DNA of 64,000 nt. Source: Psychrobacillus sp032154225. Lineage in GTDB: Bacteria; Bacillota; Bacilli; Bacillales_A; Planococcaceae. Of this stretch, positions 17,120 through 26,074 are shown one piece after another. Position numbers and translations under genes: made by a program. Positions within the stretch are counted from its first letter, which is position 1. The number at the start of each line of letters is the position of its first letter. The notes beneath the pieces were generated by a model, which did no database searches, was not told the origin of the DNA, and saw only the letters and a program-made list of their open reading frames with translations. The stretch spans positions 1-64,000 of the forward strand of contig NZ_JALDYF010000005.1 in NCBI RefSeq assembly GCF_032154225.1, written 5' to 3'.

Positions 17120-18106
17120 ATGAAGAAAATTTTTTCAGGAGTACAGCCAACAGGTATTATTACACTAGGCAATTATATCGGAGCATTTAGACAGTTTACT
17201 GCACTACAAAATGATTTTGATTGCGTATTTTGTATTGTCGATCAACATGCAATTACAATCGCGCAAGATCCACAAGAGCTAAGAAAGCATATTCGTTCTT
17301 TAGCAGCACTGTATATCGCAGTTGGTATTGATCCTGACAAGTCCACTTTATTTATCCAATCAGAAGTACCTGCTCATGCACAAGCTGGATGGATGATGCA
17401 ATGTATTTCCTATATCGGAGAGCTAGAAAGAATGACACAGTTTAAAGATAAATCGGATGGAAAAGATGCGGTTTCTGCTGCTTTATTGACATATCCACCG
17501 TTAATGGCTGCCGATATTCTTCTCTACCAAACAGATATCGTGCCTGTAGGAGATGATCAAAAACAACATGTGGAGTTAACAAGAGACTTGGCAGAAAGAT
17601 TTAACAAACGCTACGGCGAAGTGCTTACAATTCCAGAAATACAACTTCCGAAAAATGGGGCTCGCATTAAATCGCTTCAAGACCCATTAAAGAAAATGAG
17701 TAAATCAGATCCAGTTCAAAAAGCGACAATTCGACTGTTAGATACGCCGAAAGAAATTGAAAAGAAAATTAAAAGTTCTGTAACAGATTCAGAAGGAATT
17801 GTAGCATTTGATCTAGACAATAAACCTGGAGTATCCAATTTATTGACGATTGAATCTTCTTTAACGAATGTTTCGATTGAATCGCTTGTACAAAAATACG
17901 AAGGAAAAGGATATGGTGATTTTAAAGCATCTGTTGCACAAGTCATTATTGACCATTTTGCTCCAATCCAAGCTCGTTACGAACAGTTATTGAACTCTAC
18001 AGAGCTAGATGACATTTTGGATAAAGGCGCAGAAAAAGCAAATCTTCTTGCTAAATCTACGTTAACTAAGATGGAAGACGCAATGGGCCTTGGAAGAAGA
18101 CGATAA
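17120..18106 (+). CDS. trpS: Tryptophanyl-tRNA synthetase
   Basis: This class I synthetase of 328 residues charges tRNA-Trp. The N-terminal GVQPTGIITLGNYIGA is the HIGH-like signature of TrpRS, and KKMSKSDP is the KMSKS loop. The frame is open further upstream (from 17078), but the ATG at 17120 follows GGAGGAG and lies after the T-box terminator. The position between opp and app matches B. subtilis. The terminal 41 bp overlap a small - strand gene. Confidence 0.97.
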   Translation: MKKIFSGVQPTGIITLGNYIGAFRQFTALQNDFDCVFCIVDQHAITIAQDPQELRKHIRSLAALYIAVGIDPDKSTLFIQSEVPAHAQAGWMMQCISYIGELERMTQFKDKSDGKDAVSAALLTYPPLMAADILLYQTDIVPVGDDQKQHVELTRDLAERFNKRYGEVLTIPEIQLPKNGARIKSLQDPLKKMSKSDPVQKATIRLLDTPKEIEKKIKSSVTDSEGIVAFDLDNKPGVSNLLTIESSLTNVSIESLVQKYEGKGYGDFKASVAQVIIDHFAPIQARYEQLLNSTELDDILDKGAEKANLLAKSTLTKMEDAMGLGRRR

Positions 18107-18278
18107 TCGTTATTAATAGAAGAGATAGACAAAAAACAATAAAATCGTTGGAATTTATCATATAAAGTAAAACGGTATTCCAAGAGTACCCTAGTGATAA
18201 AAAGTTTAAATAAAGCACTAAATGTGAACAGCTAATAACAGCTGATCCGTAGCTTATTAAAAATAATAGAAGTCTCAT
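18066..18278 (-). CDS. Small two-segment membrane protein of unknown function
   Basis: This 70-residue protein has two hydrophobic segments (about 2-24 and 47-63), joined by a loop containing LSLGYSWNTV. Its stop lies inside the trpS 3' end on the opposite strand. The ATG at 18278 is preceded by AAGGATGTGAT, a partial ribosome site. It resembles short membrane proteins I recall near trpS in other Bacillales, but I cannot name a family. It is probably a real gene because it fills the otherwise empty trpS-app gap and has sensible composition. Confidence 0.55.
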   Translation of the reverse strand: MRLLLFLISYGSAVISCSHLVLYLNFLSLGYSWNTVLLYMINSNDFIVFCLSLLLITIIVFFQGPLRLPS

Positions 18279-18306
18279 ATGTATCACATCCTTACTCAAC
18301 TATATG

Positions 18307-18348
18307 AAAAACCGTTCCTAAACTTTCGTCTAGGAACGGTTTTTTTTG
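18307..18348. terminator. Bidirectional terminator between trpS and appA
   Basis: AAACCGTTCCTA pairs with TAGGAACGGTTT, with Ts on both strands. It serves appA and possibly trpS. Confidence 0.85.
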
Positions 18349-18356
18349 TACTATTA

Positions 18357-20204
18357 TTATTTTGTAGATTTCGCACCAGTATCAGATACTAATTCGATAT
18401 CTTGTAATTCAGTTGGAGTAGAATAATCAATACTGTAATTTTTCACACGTTTGTTCACTGGAACTAGCTCATAACGGTACATAGTTGGAATAACTGGAGC
18501 TTGTTCAGCCATATATTCTTGCCATGCTTTGAATTGACCAGCACGGTAATCTGCATCAAACGCTTCTGGAGAATCGATATTTATTAAAGTTGTTTCTAAG
18601 AAATCAGACGTGTAACGGCTGAAGTTATATACAGCTGTTTTCGAGTATAAACCTGATGGAGATGGATTTGTTCCTGTTCCCCAAGCAGCCATGAAAATGT
18701 CGATTTCTGGATCATCCGCCTGTACTTTATCGTAGAAGCTATTGAACTCAATTGTACGACCTGTAGCTAATGTTACATTTAACCCTACGTCTTTCCAGTT
18801 TTGCAAGAAGAATTGAGTAATATCTTCTGCAATATCATCGCCAGCCATAGTAGCAAATTTAATTTCTAGTGGCTGACCCGCTTTATCTTCACGTAGACCA
18901 TCGCCATTAGTATCTTTAAATCCTGCTTCATCAAGCAATGCTTTTGCTTTTTCCGGATCATACGTATATCCTGCTAGATCTGCATCATAGAAAGATTTAA
19001 ATACTGGTGGAATTAGTGAGTTAGCTCGTTCACGTAAACCATTGTAATAAACTTCTGCAACTTGTTCTGCATCAAGTGCATAACCCATTGCTTGACGTAA
19101 TTTAACGTCACCCATTTTCGAGCCTTCGATATCCGTAATAACAACGCTATTATCGTAATCGTATTTACCTAATTTGAAACCTAAATATTGATAGTAAAGC
19201 TCTGGACGACCAAGAACTGTAATGTTGTCAAAGTCTTTGATTTCTTCAATTTTTGAAGCACTGAAAGATGAAACTAAATCATATTCACCTGATTGGATTG
19301 CTTTTGAAATTGAACTTGATGGTACAACTTTAACAATAACGCCTTCTAATTTTGGTTTACCTTTCCAGTAATGTTCATTTGCTACGAATTGAACTGATTC
19401 ACCTGGAACGATTTTGTCGAACTTGAATGCTCCAAGTGTAACTGGAGTTTTACGAACTGCATCAGATTCAATCATTTCTGCAACCGGAATATCTTTTAAG
19501 ATATGGCTTGGCTCTGCATAAGTCCAAATCCCGTCTCCACCACTAAAAATAGCTGGAGATAATTTTTTGAAAGAAATTTCTAAAGTTGATTCGTCTACTT
19601 TAACTAAACCTGAAATTGTTTCAGCAGTACCTGCATGATACTCTTCTGCACCAATAATGTTTTGGAAGTCTGCATCATAACGAACTCCTGCATAGTCTTT
19701 ATGTCCAATAATTAAGTAAGGCTGAATAAGATCTTCGATTTTAAGTGGCTCACCATCTGACCATTTTACGCCATCTTTAATTTTAATCGTTGCTTTGTTG
19801 TTAGCTTGATCCACTACCATTGATGCAATACCTTCGTCTGTTAGAAGGAAATCTCCATCCGCTTCAAAAAGTGAGTTACTTGCATAAGCTTGAATATCTG
19901 CATCATAAGCATCTTCATAAAGTACTGAAGAGAAAATCCCTTGGAAAGGCTCATCTTTTGCCATTGCAACTTTCAAAATTCCTCCTGAAATTGCATCGCC
20001 TTCATTTGTTGCTACAACTGGGAATAATCCTTCTTCTGCTTCTGGAGTTTCCGCTTCTTCTTCTCCACCAGTTTCTTCTGCTGGTTTTTCAGTAGTAGGT
20101 TCAGAAGGTTTTTCTTCAGTTGTTTTTTCGCCGCCATTACATGCAGCTAAAACGAGTGTGAACGTTAACAAAAGAGCTAGTAATAACCAAAACTTATTCT
20201 TCAT
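18357..20204 (-). CDS. appA: Oligopeptide-binding lipoprotein of a second importer (AppA-like)
   Basis: This 615-residue SBP family 5 lipoprotein has lipobox LAAC with Cys22, an acidic Glu/Thr/Pro linker (about 25-60), and then the binding domain (IKDGVKWSDGEPLKIEDLIQP). It is the last gene of an appDFBCA-like cluster, separated from appC by about 100 bp with two hairpins. The B. subtilis app operon has the same components beside trpS, with the binding-protein gene in a different place. It binds peptides for AppBC. The substrate range is not visible from sequence. Confidence 0.88.
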   Translation of the reverse strand: MKNKFWLLLALLLTFTLVLAACNGGEKTTEEKPSEPTTEKPAEETGGEEEAETPEAEEGLFPVVATNEGDAISGGILKVAMAKDEPFQGIFSSVLYEDAYDADIQAYASNSLFEADGDFLLTDEGIASMVVDQANNKATIKIKDGVKWSDGEPLKIEDLIQPYLIIGHKDYAGVRYDADFQNIIGAEEYHAGTAETISGLVKVDESTLEISFKKLSPAIFSGGDGIWTYAEPSHILKDIPVAEMIESDAVRKTPVTLGAFKFDKIVPGESVQFVANEHYWKGKPKLEGVIVKVVPSSSISKAIQSGEYDLVSSFSASKIEEIKDFDNITVLGRPELYYQYLGFKLGKYDYDNSVVITDIEGSKMGDVKLRQAMGYALDAEQVAEVYYNGLRERANSLIPPVFKSFYDADLAGYTYDPEKAKALLDEAGFKDTNGDGLREDKAGQPLEIKFATMAGDDIAEDITQFFLQNWKDVGLNVTLATGRTIEFNSFYDKVQADDPEIDIFMAAWGTGTNPSPSGLYSKTAVYNFSRYTSDFLETTLINIDSPEAFDADYRAGQFKAWQEYMAEQAPVIPTMYRYELVPVNKRVKNYSIDYSTPTELQDIELVSDTGAKSTK

Positions 20205-20229
20205 AACATTTCCTCCCTTTTTCTCTTAG

Positions 20230-20300
20230 AGCTGAATATTTTCGTACCTGAGTATTCAGCTAATTATATGTGTAACATAAGGACTTTAGTATTCCTTATG
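20230..20300 (-). other. Two hairpins in the appC-appA gap
   Basis: AGCTGAATATT pairs with AGTATTCAGCT (20230-20261), and CATAAGGA pairs with TTCCTTATG (20276-20300). Neither has a T run, so RNA processing or protection of the appA message is more likely than termination. Confidence 0.5.
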
Positions 20301-20312
20301 ACGGTACCATTA

Positions 20313-21209
20313 TTAACCTAAACGTTGTTTTGCATCTGCAGAACGTCTCATTGCTTGCCCTATATAGTTTATCGCTAACATCATGAACAATATAAATAAT
20401 GATGCAGGCAACCAAACCCATAATTTTTGTTCTAAAACTAATGGGTTATTTGCATAACTTACGAGCGTACCTAAACTTGGTGTTGAAGGTGGTAAACCGA
20501 AACCTAAATATGTTAAACCAGTTTCAATACCAACGTTTCCAGCAAAGCTTAAAGTTAATTCGACGATTAATATAGAGCTTAAGTTAGGCATAATTTCTTT
20601 AAAGATAATAACGAAATTACGAGTTCCTAGCGTCTTCGAAGCATTTACATAATCTCGTCTACTTTCAGACAATGCCTTACTACGTACAAGACGAGCAGTA
20701 CCTACCCAGATAAAAGTACTCATAATCATAATGAATGAGCCTACTGTATACTTGGGGATAATCGTAACAAAAACGATAATAATCATTAAAAATGGTAGTG
20801 TGATAAAGAAATCAATAATGCGCATAAAAATATTGTCAATCCAACCACCAAAATAACCACATATTAGACCAACTGCAATACCGAAAACTCCTGTAATAAG
20901 CGTAATGGCAATAGCAATCAAAATGGAATTACGTGCACCAATTACTAACTGTCCAAGAATATCTTTACCACCTTGGTCTGCCCCTAAGAAGAACTTGTCT
21001 CCTGGCGGTGCAAATTTATCGCGTAAGCTTACTCGCATGAGTGCTTCTTGATCGATGAGCATAGCCCATATAAAAACTCCTACGATTACTACAACTAATG
21101 AAATAAGTGAAAACATTGCTAATTTATCTTTTTTAAACTCCCGGAAGACAACTTGCATTCCACTCGGGGAGGAGTTTACTGCTTTAACTGCCTCTACTTG
21201 TTTTTCCAT
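20313..21209 (-). CDS. appC: Oligopeptide ABC transporter permease (AppC-like)
   Basis: This 298-residue permease of the OppC type has a cytoplasmic N-terminus, a first membrane segment near 32-52 and LGADQGGKDILGQLVIGAR (family signature). Further segments follow, with an EAA loop (NASKTLGTRNFVIIFKEIMPN). It lies 36 bp after appB. Confidence 0.9.
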   Translation of the reverse strand: MEKQVEAVKAVNSSPSGMQVVFREFKKDKLAMFSLISLVVVIVGVFIWAMLIDQEALMRVSLRDKFAPPGDKFFLGADQGGKDILGQLVIGARNSILIAIAITLITGVFGIAVGLICGYFGGWIDNIFMRIIDFFITLPFLMIIIVFVTIIPKYTVGSFIMIMSTFIWVGTARLVRSKALSESRRDYVNASKTLGTRNFVIIFKEIMPNLSSILIVELTLSFAGNVGIETGLTYLGFGLPPSTPSLGTLVSYANNPLVLEQKLWVWLPASLFILFMMLAINYIGQAMRRSADAKQRLG

Positions 21210-21245
21210 ATTTATTTTCCTCTCCTTAACATTTAATTAATTCGC

Positions 21246-22208
21246 CTATTCTATCCTAATTCTAGGGTCAACAATGCTCATAATAATATCGGATAGTAGA
21301 CTTCCTAATAATGCTAAAAACCCATATAACATAACAAGGGCTGTAATTACACTGTAATCACGAGAAGATAAGGAAGAAATAAATAGTTGCCCCATTCCTT
21401 GGTAACCAAAGATTGTTTCGATGAAAATAGATCCGCCTAATAATCCAGTAATCGTAAATCCAAAGAAAGCTGCTATTGGCAATAAAGAGTTTCTAAAAAT
21501 ATGTCTAGAATACACTTTTTTAATCGGTATACCTTTACTACGTGCTGTACGAACATAATCCATTGTTTTAGAATCAATTACTTCCGAACGTAAATATTGA
21601 ATGACACCTGTTGTTCCTAAGATTGCAGTTGTAATGGCCGGCAATAACATATGATAAATTTTGCTCCATATATAACCGATTGTGCCAGGATCATATTTTA
21701 TATCTACACTTCCAACTGTAGGGAACCATTCCAATTTGTATCCAAAGAAAAATAAAAACAGTAGAGCAAGTACAAATACTGGTATAGCAAATGTGATAAA
21801 GCTATACAACACGATGATTTTATCTAAAATAGAATTTTGGAAGCGCCCTGATAATACACCTAATGGAATAGCAATCGCATAAAGTAAAATCACACTTAAA
21901 AGAGATAGCCAGAAAGTATTCAATGCCCGTTCCCCAATAAGGGAAGCTACATCTCGTTTAAATGTATAACTTTTACCAAAATCACCTTGTAATGAATTTT
22001 TCACCCATCTTACATATTGAACGAGCACTGGATCATTCAAACCTGCTTTTTCACGAAGTTCTGCTACTCGTGCTGGGTCTGTCTCAGGTGTAATCATTCC
22101 TGTGAACGGGTCACCCGGCATAAGCTTCGCCAAAATGAAAATTAAAATACTTAGTACTAATAATTGAGGAATCATGATTAATATACGTCTAACAATTGTT
22201 TTCCACAT
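21246..22208 (-). CDS. appB: Oligopeptide ABC transporter permease (AppB-like)
   Basis: This 320-residue permease has six predicted segments, starting MWKTIVRRILIMIPQLLVLS as in OppB/AppB. The EAA loop (ARSKGIPIKKVYSRHIFRN) and a terminal IVDPRIRIE are present. The ATG is 1 bp after the appF stop, indicating coupled translation. Confidence 0.9.
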   Translation of the reverse strand: MWKTIVRRILIMIPQLLVLSILIFILAKLMPGDPFTGMITPETDPARVAELREKAGLNDPVLVQYVRWVKNSLQGDFGKSYTFKRDVASLIGERALNTFWLSLLSVILLYAIAIPLGVLSGRFQNSILDKIIVLYSFITFAIPVFVLALLFLFFFGYKLEWFPTVGSVDIKYDPGTIGYIWSKIYHMLLPAITTAILGTTGVIQYLRSEVIDSKTMDYVRTARSKGIPIKKVYSRHIFRNSLLPIAAFFGFTITGLLGGSIFIETIFGYQGMGQLFISSLSSRDYSVITALVMLYGFLALLGSLLSDIIMSIVDPRIRIE

Positions 22209-22209
22209 C

Positions 22210-23154
22210 TTAGTTTTCCCCTTTCACGTTATGCGTTGCAACGGAATGGGTGTTTGTTAATGGCGTTAAATCATAAACTCTGCCATTCGTATCGTAATAC
22301 GTCTTATGCTCTAATTGGTAGTGTGCTTCTACTTCAATTCGCTCTTTCTTTCGCTCGCTTCGGCCAACGGGATTCACATTCGGAATAGCTGACAATAAAC
22401 GCTTCGTGTAAATATGCTGTGGATTCGTATATATATCTGAACGAGATCCAGATTCTACAAATCTTCCTTGATACATAATGGAAACATTATCACACATATG
22501 TTTTACGACACCTAGATCATGTGATATAAACAAATAACTTAATCCGTATTCCGCTTGAATATCCTTCATAAAGTTTAAAACCTGTGCTTGTACAGATAAA
22601 TCCAATGCCGATACTGGCTCATCTGCAATAATAAGCTTTGGATTAGTTGCAATCGCTCTTGCAATACCTAATCGCTGCTTTTGGCCACCTGAAAATTCAT
22701 GTGGATATTTATATTTGGCATCCTCAGGCATCCCGACGATTGCTAAAAGTTCGTTTACCTTTCTATTCTCCTCCGATACAGAAAGGCTAAGAAAGTTACG
22801 AATCGGTTCTGCAATAATATCTACTACTCTTTTTCTAGGATTTAAACTTGAATGTGCATCTTGAAAAATCATTTGGATATCTCGATTATAGGAGGAATTG
22901 CTGTCTCGACGTTTATTTGTAACGTTTTTCCCTTCATAAACAATGCTTCCAGAAGTAATTTTTTCAAGTCCAATAATCGACTTTCCAGTGGTTGATTTTC
23001 CACAGCCTGATTCTCCAACTAACCCATACGCCTTGCCTTTTTCTATTTCCATCGTAATACCATCAACAGCTCGGACATTATCGACAACTGTATTAAATAA
23101 TCCACCACGGATTGGATAATACACTTTTAAGTCATTTATTTGCATAAAACTCAT
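22210..23154 (-). CDS. appF: Oligopeptide ABC transporter ATP-binding protein (AppF-like)
   Basis: This ATPase of about 314 residues has Walker A GESGCGKSTTG, signature FSGGQKQRLGIARAI, Walker B LIIADEPVSALD, HDLGVVKHMCD and the C-terminal HIYTKRLLSAIPNVNP extension. The frame is open back to 23208, but the ATG at 23154 has AAGGAGG at good spacing and overlaps the appD stop as ATGA, so it is the preferred start. Confidence 0.92.
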   Translation of the reverse strand: MSFMQINDLKVYYPIRGGLFNTVVDNVRAVDGITMEIEKGKAYGLVGESGCGKSTTGKSIIGLEKITSGSIVYEGKNVTNKRRDSNSSYNRDIQMIFQDAHSSLNPRKRVVDIIAEPIRNFLSLSVSEENRKVNELLAIVGMPEDAKYKYPHEFSGGQKQRLGIARAIATNPKLIIADEPVSALDLSVQAQVLNFMKDIQAEYGLSYLFISHDLGVVKHMCDNVSIMYQGRFVESGSRSDIYTNPQHIYTKRLLSAIPNVNPVGRSERKKERIEVEAHYQLEHKTYYDTNGRVYDLTPLTNTHSVATHNVKGEN

Positions 23155-24164
23155 TTCGAACTTCCTCCTTCTTCCTCTTCGAAATGGAAGTGCTGCCAGC
23201 AAGTACATCTGACGAAATGGCCGGGAGATACTTCGTGAAGTGTCGGATTTGTTTCATGCATATGCTCTGAAATCCACGGAATACGAGATGCAAATCTGCA
23301 ACCGGTACGCGGCAACTTCATAAGAGATGGAACCATGCCTTTAATTACTTGCAATTTTTCACCTTCACTATTAATTTGTGGTATCGAATTGAATAATGAT
23401 CTTGTATACGGATGCTTAGGGTTGGAAAATAATTCCTCTACAGGTGCTTCTTCAATTATTTGTCCTGCATACATTACTGCAACACGGTCAGCTACTTCCG
23501 AAACAACTCCAAGATCATGTGTTATTAATATGATTCCTGCTCCCGTTTCTTCTTGAAGATCGATTAACAAATCTAAAATTTGCGCTTGAATCGTTACATC
23601 TAGCGCAGTAGTCGGTTCATCTGCAATAATAATATTTGGTTTACATGAAATGGCGATTGCAATAATAACACGCTGTCTCATCCCACCAGATAACTGATGT
23701 GGAAATTGTTGAGCAGTTCGTTCTGGATTTGGAATTCCAACTTGTGCGAGTAACTCTAGTACACGGTCCAATCTTTCGGTCTTGGACAATTTTGTATGGT
23801 AAATAAGCCCTTCTTCTATCTGCTCTCCAATTCGCATAAGTGGATTTAGTGCAGATAGTGGATCTTGGAAAATCATTCCGATTTCTTCTCCACGTACATC
23901 GTTAAATTTTTCTTCACTTAAAGTTGCTAGGTTAACATTTTTATAATTAATTTGCCCTTGAACTCTTGTTGTATTGTGATCGTGAAGCCCTATAATGGAT
24001 GTCGCCAATGTGCTTTTGCCGCAACCAGATTCACCGACAATTGCCAGGATTTCGTTTTTCTTTAACGAAATTGTTACACCATCAACTGCATCATAGTATG
24101 TATCCTTAATCCGAAAACCAGTATGTAGATCTTTTATCGTTAAAAGCGATTCTGTGTTGTTCAA
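23151..24164 (-). CDS. appD: Oligopeptide ABC transporter ATP-binding protein (AppD-like)
   Basis: This ATPase of about 337 residues has Walker A GESGCGKSTLA, signature LSGGMRQRVIIAIAI, Walker B IIIADEPTTALD and HDLGVVSEVADRV. Its tail contains RTGCRFASRIPW and HFVRCTCW, the Cys-bearing C-terminal region often seen in OppD/AppD, which can hold an Fe-S cluster in relatives. A TTG at 24182 overlaps the ribosome site, and the TTG at 24164, 7 bp after GAGAGGAG, is preferred. It is the first gene of the cluster. Confidence 0.9.
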   Translation of the reverse strand: MNNTESLLTIKDLHTGFRIKDTYYDAVDGVTISLKKNEILAIVGESGCGKSTLATSIIGLHDHNTTRVQGQINYKNVNLATLSEEKFNDVRGEEIGMIFQDPLSALNPLMRIGEQIEEGLIYHTKLSKTERLDRVLELLAQVGIPNPERTAQQFPHQLSGGMRQRVIIAIAISCKPNIIIADEPTTALDVTIQAQILDLLIDLQEETGAGIILITHDLGVVSEVADRVAVMYAGQIIEEAPVEELFSNPKHPYTRSLFNSIPQINSEGEKLQVIKGMVPSLMKLPRTGCRFASRIPWISEHMHETNPTLHEVSPGHFVRCTCWQHFHFEEEEGGSSK

Positions 24165-24626
24165 AAATAAAACTCCTCTCAAGAGATTGTTCGATATTCT
24201 TGTAATTTAAAGAAATTTCTAATAACACTAAATAATCCTTCTTTTCTGATAATTGTCATCCTAGTTTTAAAGTCTATTACAGTATCGCTATATTCGCAAT
24301 ATGCTTTTTTTCATTTTCCTTATTTTACTCTTTTTTGAAGTTCATATATGTTATGTAAATCTATATTTATCAAGGTTTATATGAATTATGCTTTTTTGAA
24401 ATTTTTTTCGCTCGCTTAAATCATTCGACATTTTCCGACTTATTATGCCAAGAAAATATTTTTATGCTTTAAAGTGTTATTAAACCAACCTTCTAGTGAG
24501 TTAAATTGTTTGGAGGGAAATTTTTAAAGGGGGACTTCTATATTTTGGTTCAGTGTGTAGAAAGAGTAAGATTACATTATTCCACGCGTCTTGATTACTA
24601 ACTTATATAGATAAAGATTTACTTTA

Positions 24627-24731
24627 CGCAGTAGCGCGTCGGGCCGCATGAGCCGAAGTATGAGACCCACTTGTTCGCAGCGCAAGTCGGCTCATGCAAG
24701 GTGCGGCAAGCGCGAAGGCATAGGGGCTATT
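24627..24731. repeat. GC-rich palindromic repeat, full copy
   Basis: The arms GCATGAGCCG (24646-24655) and CGGCTCATGC (24688-24697) enclose a smaller stem ACTTG/CAAGT, and GCCGCA/TGCGGC adds an outer pairing. The last 26 bp of the core are identical to the left edge of the window. The rest of the gap 24165-24771 is AT-rich and holds the unresolved app promoter region. Confidence 0.72.
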
Positions 24732-24771
24732 TACTGAAACGGAATCCTAACTATCGATTCATATACTGTAC

Positions 24772-24804
24772 AAAAAAAATCCCTGCGTAGATTCACAGGG
24801 ATTT
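24772..24804 (-). terminator. Terminator of fabHA-fabF
   Basis: AAATCCCTG pairs with CAGGGATTT and is followed by eight Ts on the - strand, 11 bp after the fabF stop. Confidence 0.87.
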
Positions 24805-24814
24805 ATCCAACCAT

Positions 24815-26047
24815 TTATTTTTTAAACAAAATACTTGCGTTATGTCCGCCAAAACCTAAAGAATTACTCATTGCATATGCAATATCTGCTTTTCTAGCCA
24901 CATTTGGAACATAATCCAAATCACAAATTGGATCTGGTGTTTCTAAATTCGTCGTTGGAGGCAGAATACCTTCCTTCAATGCTAAAACAGTAAAAATGGC
25001 TTCAATCCCTCCTGCTGCTCCTAGTAAATGCCCAGTCATCGACTTAGTTGAACTCATCGCAAGCTTATACGCATGCTCACCGAATACCGATTTAACAGCA
25101 AGTGTTTCAAACTCATCATTATACGGAGTGCTTGTTCCATGTGCATTAATATAATCTACTTGCTCTGGCTCAATACCAGCATCTGCGAGTGCTTGCTTCA
25201 TCGCTCTTGCAGCACCTTCTCCTCCAGGTGCTGGAGCAGTAATATGATGAGCATCACCTGTAGAACCATAACCGATGATTTCTGCATAAATTTTCGCCCC
25301 GCGTGCAACTGCATGTTCATATTCTTCTAAAATAATAATTCCAGCACCTTCACCAATAACAAATCCATCACGATTTGCATCAAAAGGTCTAGAAGCAGTA
25401 GTTGGATCTGTGTTCAATGTAAGTGCTGTGTTCGAACAAAAACCTGCAACAGACATATGTGTAATAGGTGATTCCGCCCCACCAGTAATCATTACATCTG
25501 CATCTCCACGTTCAATTACTTTAAATGCATCTCCAATGGAATTCGTTCCTGATGCACAAGCAGTAACTGTACACGAATTAATAGCCTTTGCTCCAAAATG
25601 AATCGAAACTTGCCCTGCAGCCATATCCGGAATCATCATCGGTACGAAAAATGGACTAACTCGACGTGCTCCCTTTTCTAAAAAGATACGGAACTGCGCT
25701 TCATACGTTTCCATTCCACCTATACCAGAACCGATCCATACACCCGTGCGAAGTCCAAGTTCCTCTGTAATCGTTAAGTTTGCATCATCTACTGCCATAA
25801 TTGAAGCAGCAAGTGCATACTGCGTAAAACGATCCATTTTACGAGCATCTTTTCTTTCAATATATTTCTCTATATCAAAATCATTCACTTGTGCTGCAAC
25901 TTTTGCAGAAAACTGACTAGCATCTAACCTTGTTAGCATGCCCACGCCAGATTTCCCTTCTTTAATACCTGCCCATGTTGTTTCTATATCATTTCCAAGT
26001 GGTGTAACAGCACCTAAACCAGTTACTACAACCCTACGTTTATTCAT
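24815..26047 (-). CDS. fabF: 3-oxoacyl-ACP synthase II (FabF)
   Basis: This 410-residue condensing enzyme elongates acyl-ACP with malonyl-ACP in type II fatty acid synthesis. The catalytic Cys164 is in VTACASGTNS, with His303 in NAHGTSTPYND and His340 in STKSMTGHLLGAAG. An ATG at 26056 exists, but the ATG at 26047 has AGGGA 8 bp upstream and begins MNKRRVVVTGLG like relatives. It is co-transcribed with fabH under the FapR operator. Confidence 0.97.
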   Translation of the reverse strand: MNKRRVVVTGLGAVTPLGNDIETTWAGIKEGKSGVGMLTRLDASQFSAKVAAQVNDFDIEKYIERKDARKMDRFTQYALAASIMAVDDANLTITEELGLRTGVWIGSGIGGMETYEAQFRIFLEKGARRVSPFFVPMMIPDMAAGQVSIHFGAKAINSCTVTACASGTNSIGDAFKVIERGDADVMITGGAESPITHMSVAGFCSNTALTLNTDPTTASRPFDANRDGFVIGEGAGIIILEEYEHAVARGAKIYAEIIGYGSTGDAHHITAPAPGGEGAARAMKQALADAGIEPEQVDYINAHGTSTPYNDEFETLAVKSVFGEHAYKLAMSSTKSMTGHLLGAAGGIEAIFTVLALKEGILPPTTNLETPDPICDLDYVPNVARKADIAYAMSNSLGFGGHNASILFKK

Positions 26048-26074
26048 AAAACTCATCCCTTCAAAATAAATTAA

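Noticed and set aside
19820..20095. Leu/His-rich open frame antisense to appA
   Set aside because: It is the shadow of the Glu-rich linker and lipobox codons of appA, with no start signal.
23155..23208. Longer AppF N-terminus (extra 18 residues)
   Set aside because: The extension lies within appD and ahead of a strong ribosome site that serves the ATG at 23154.
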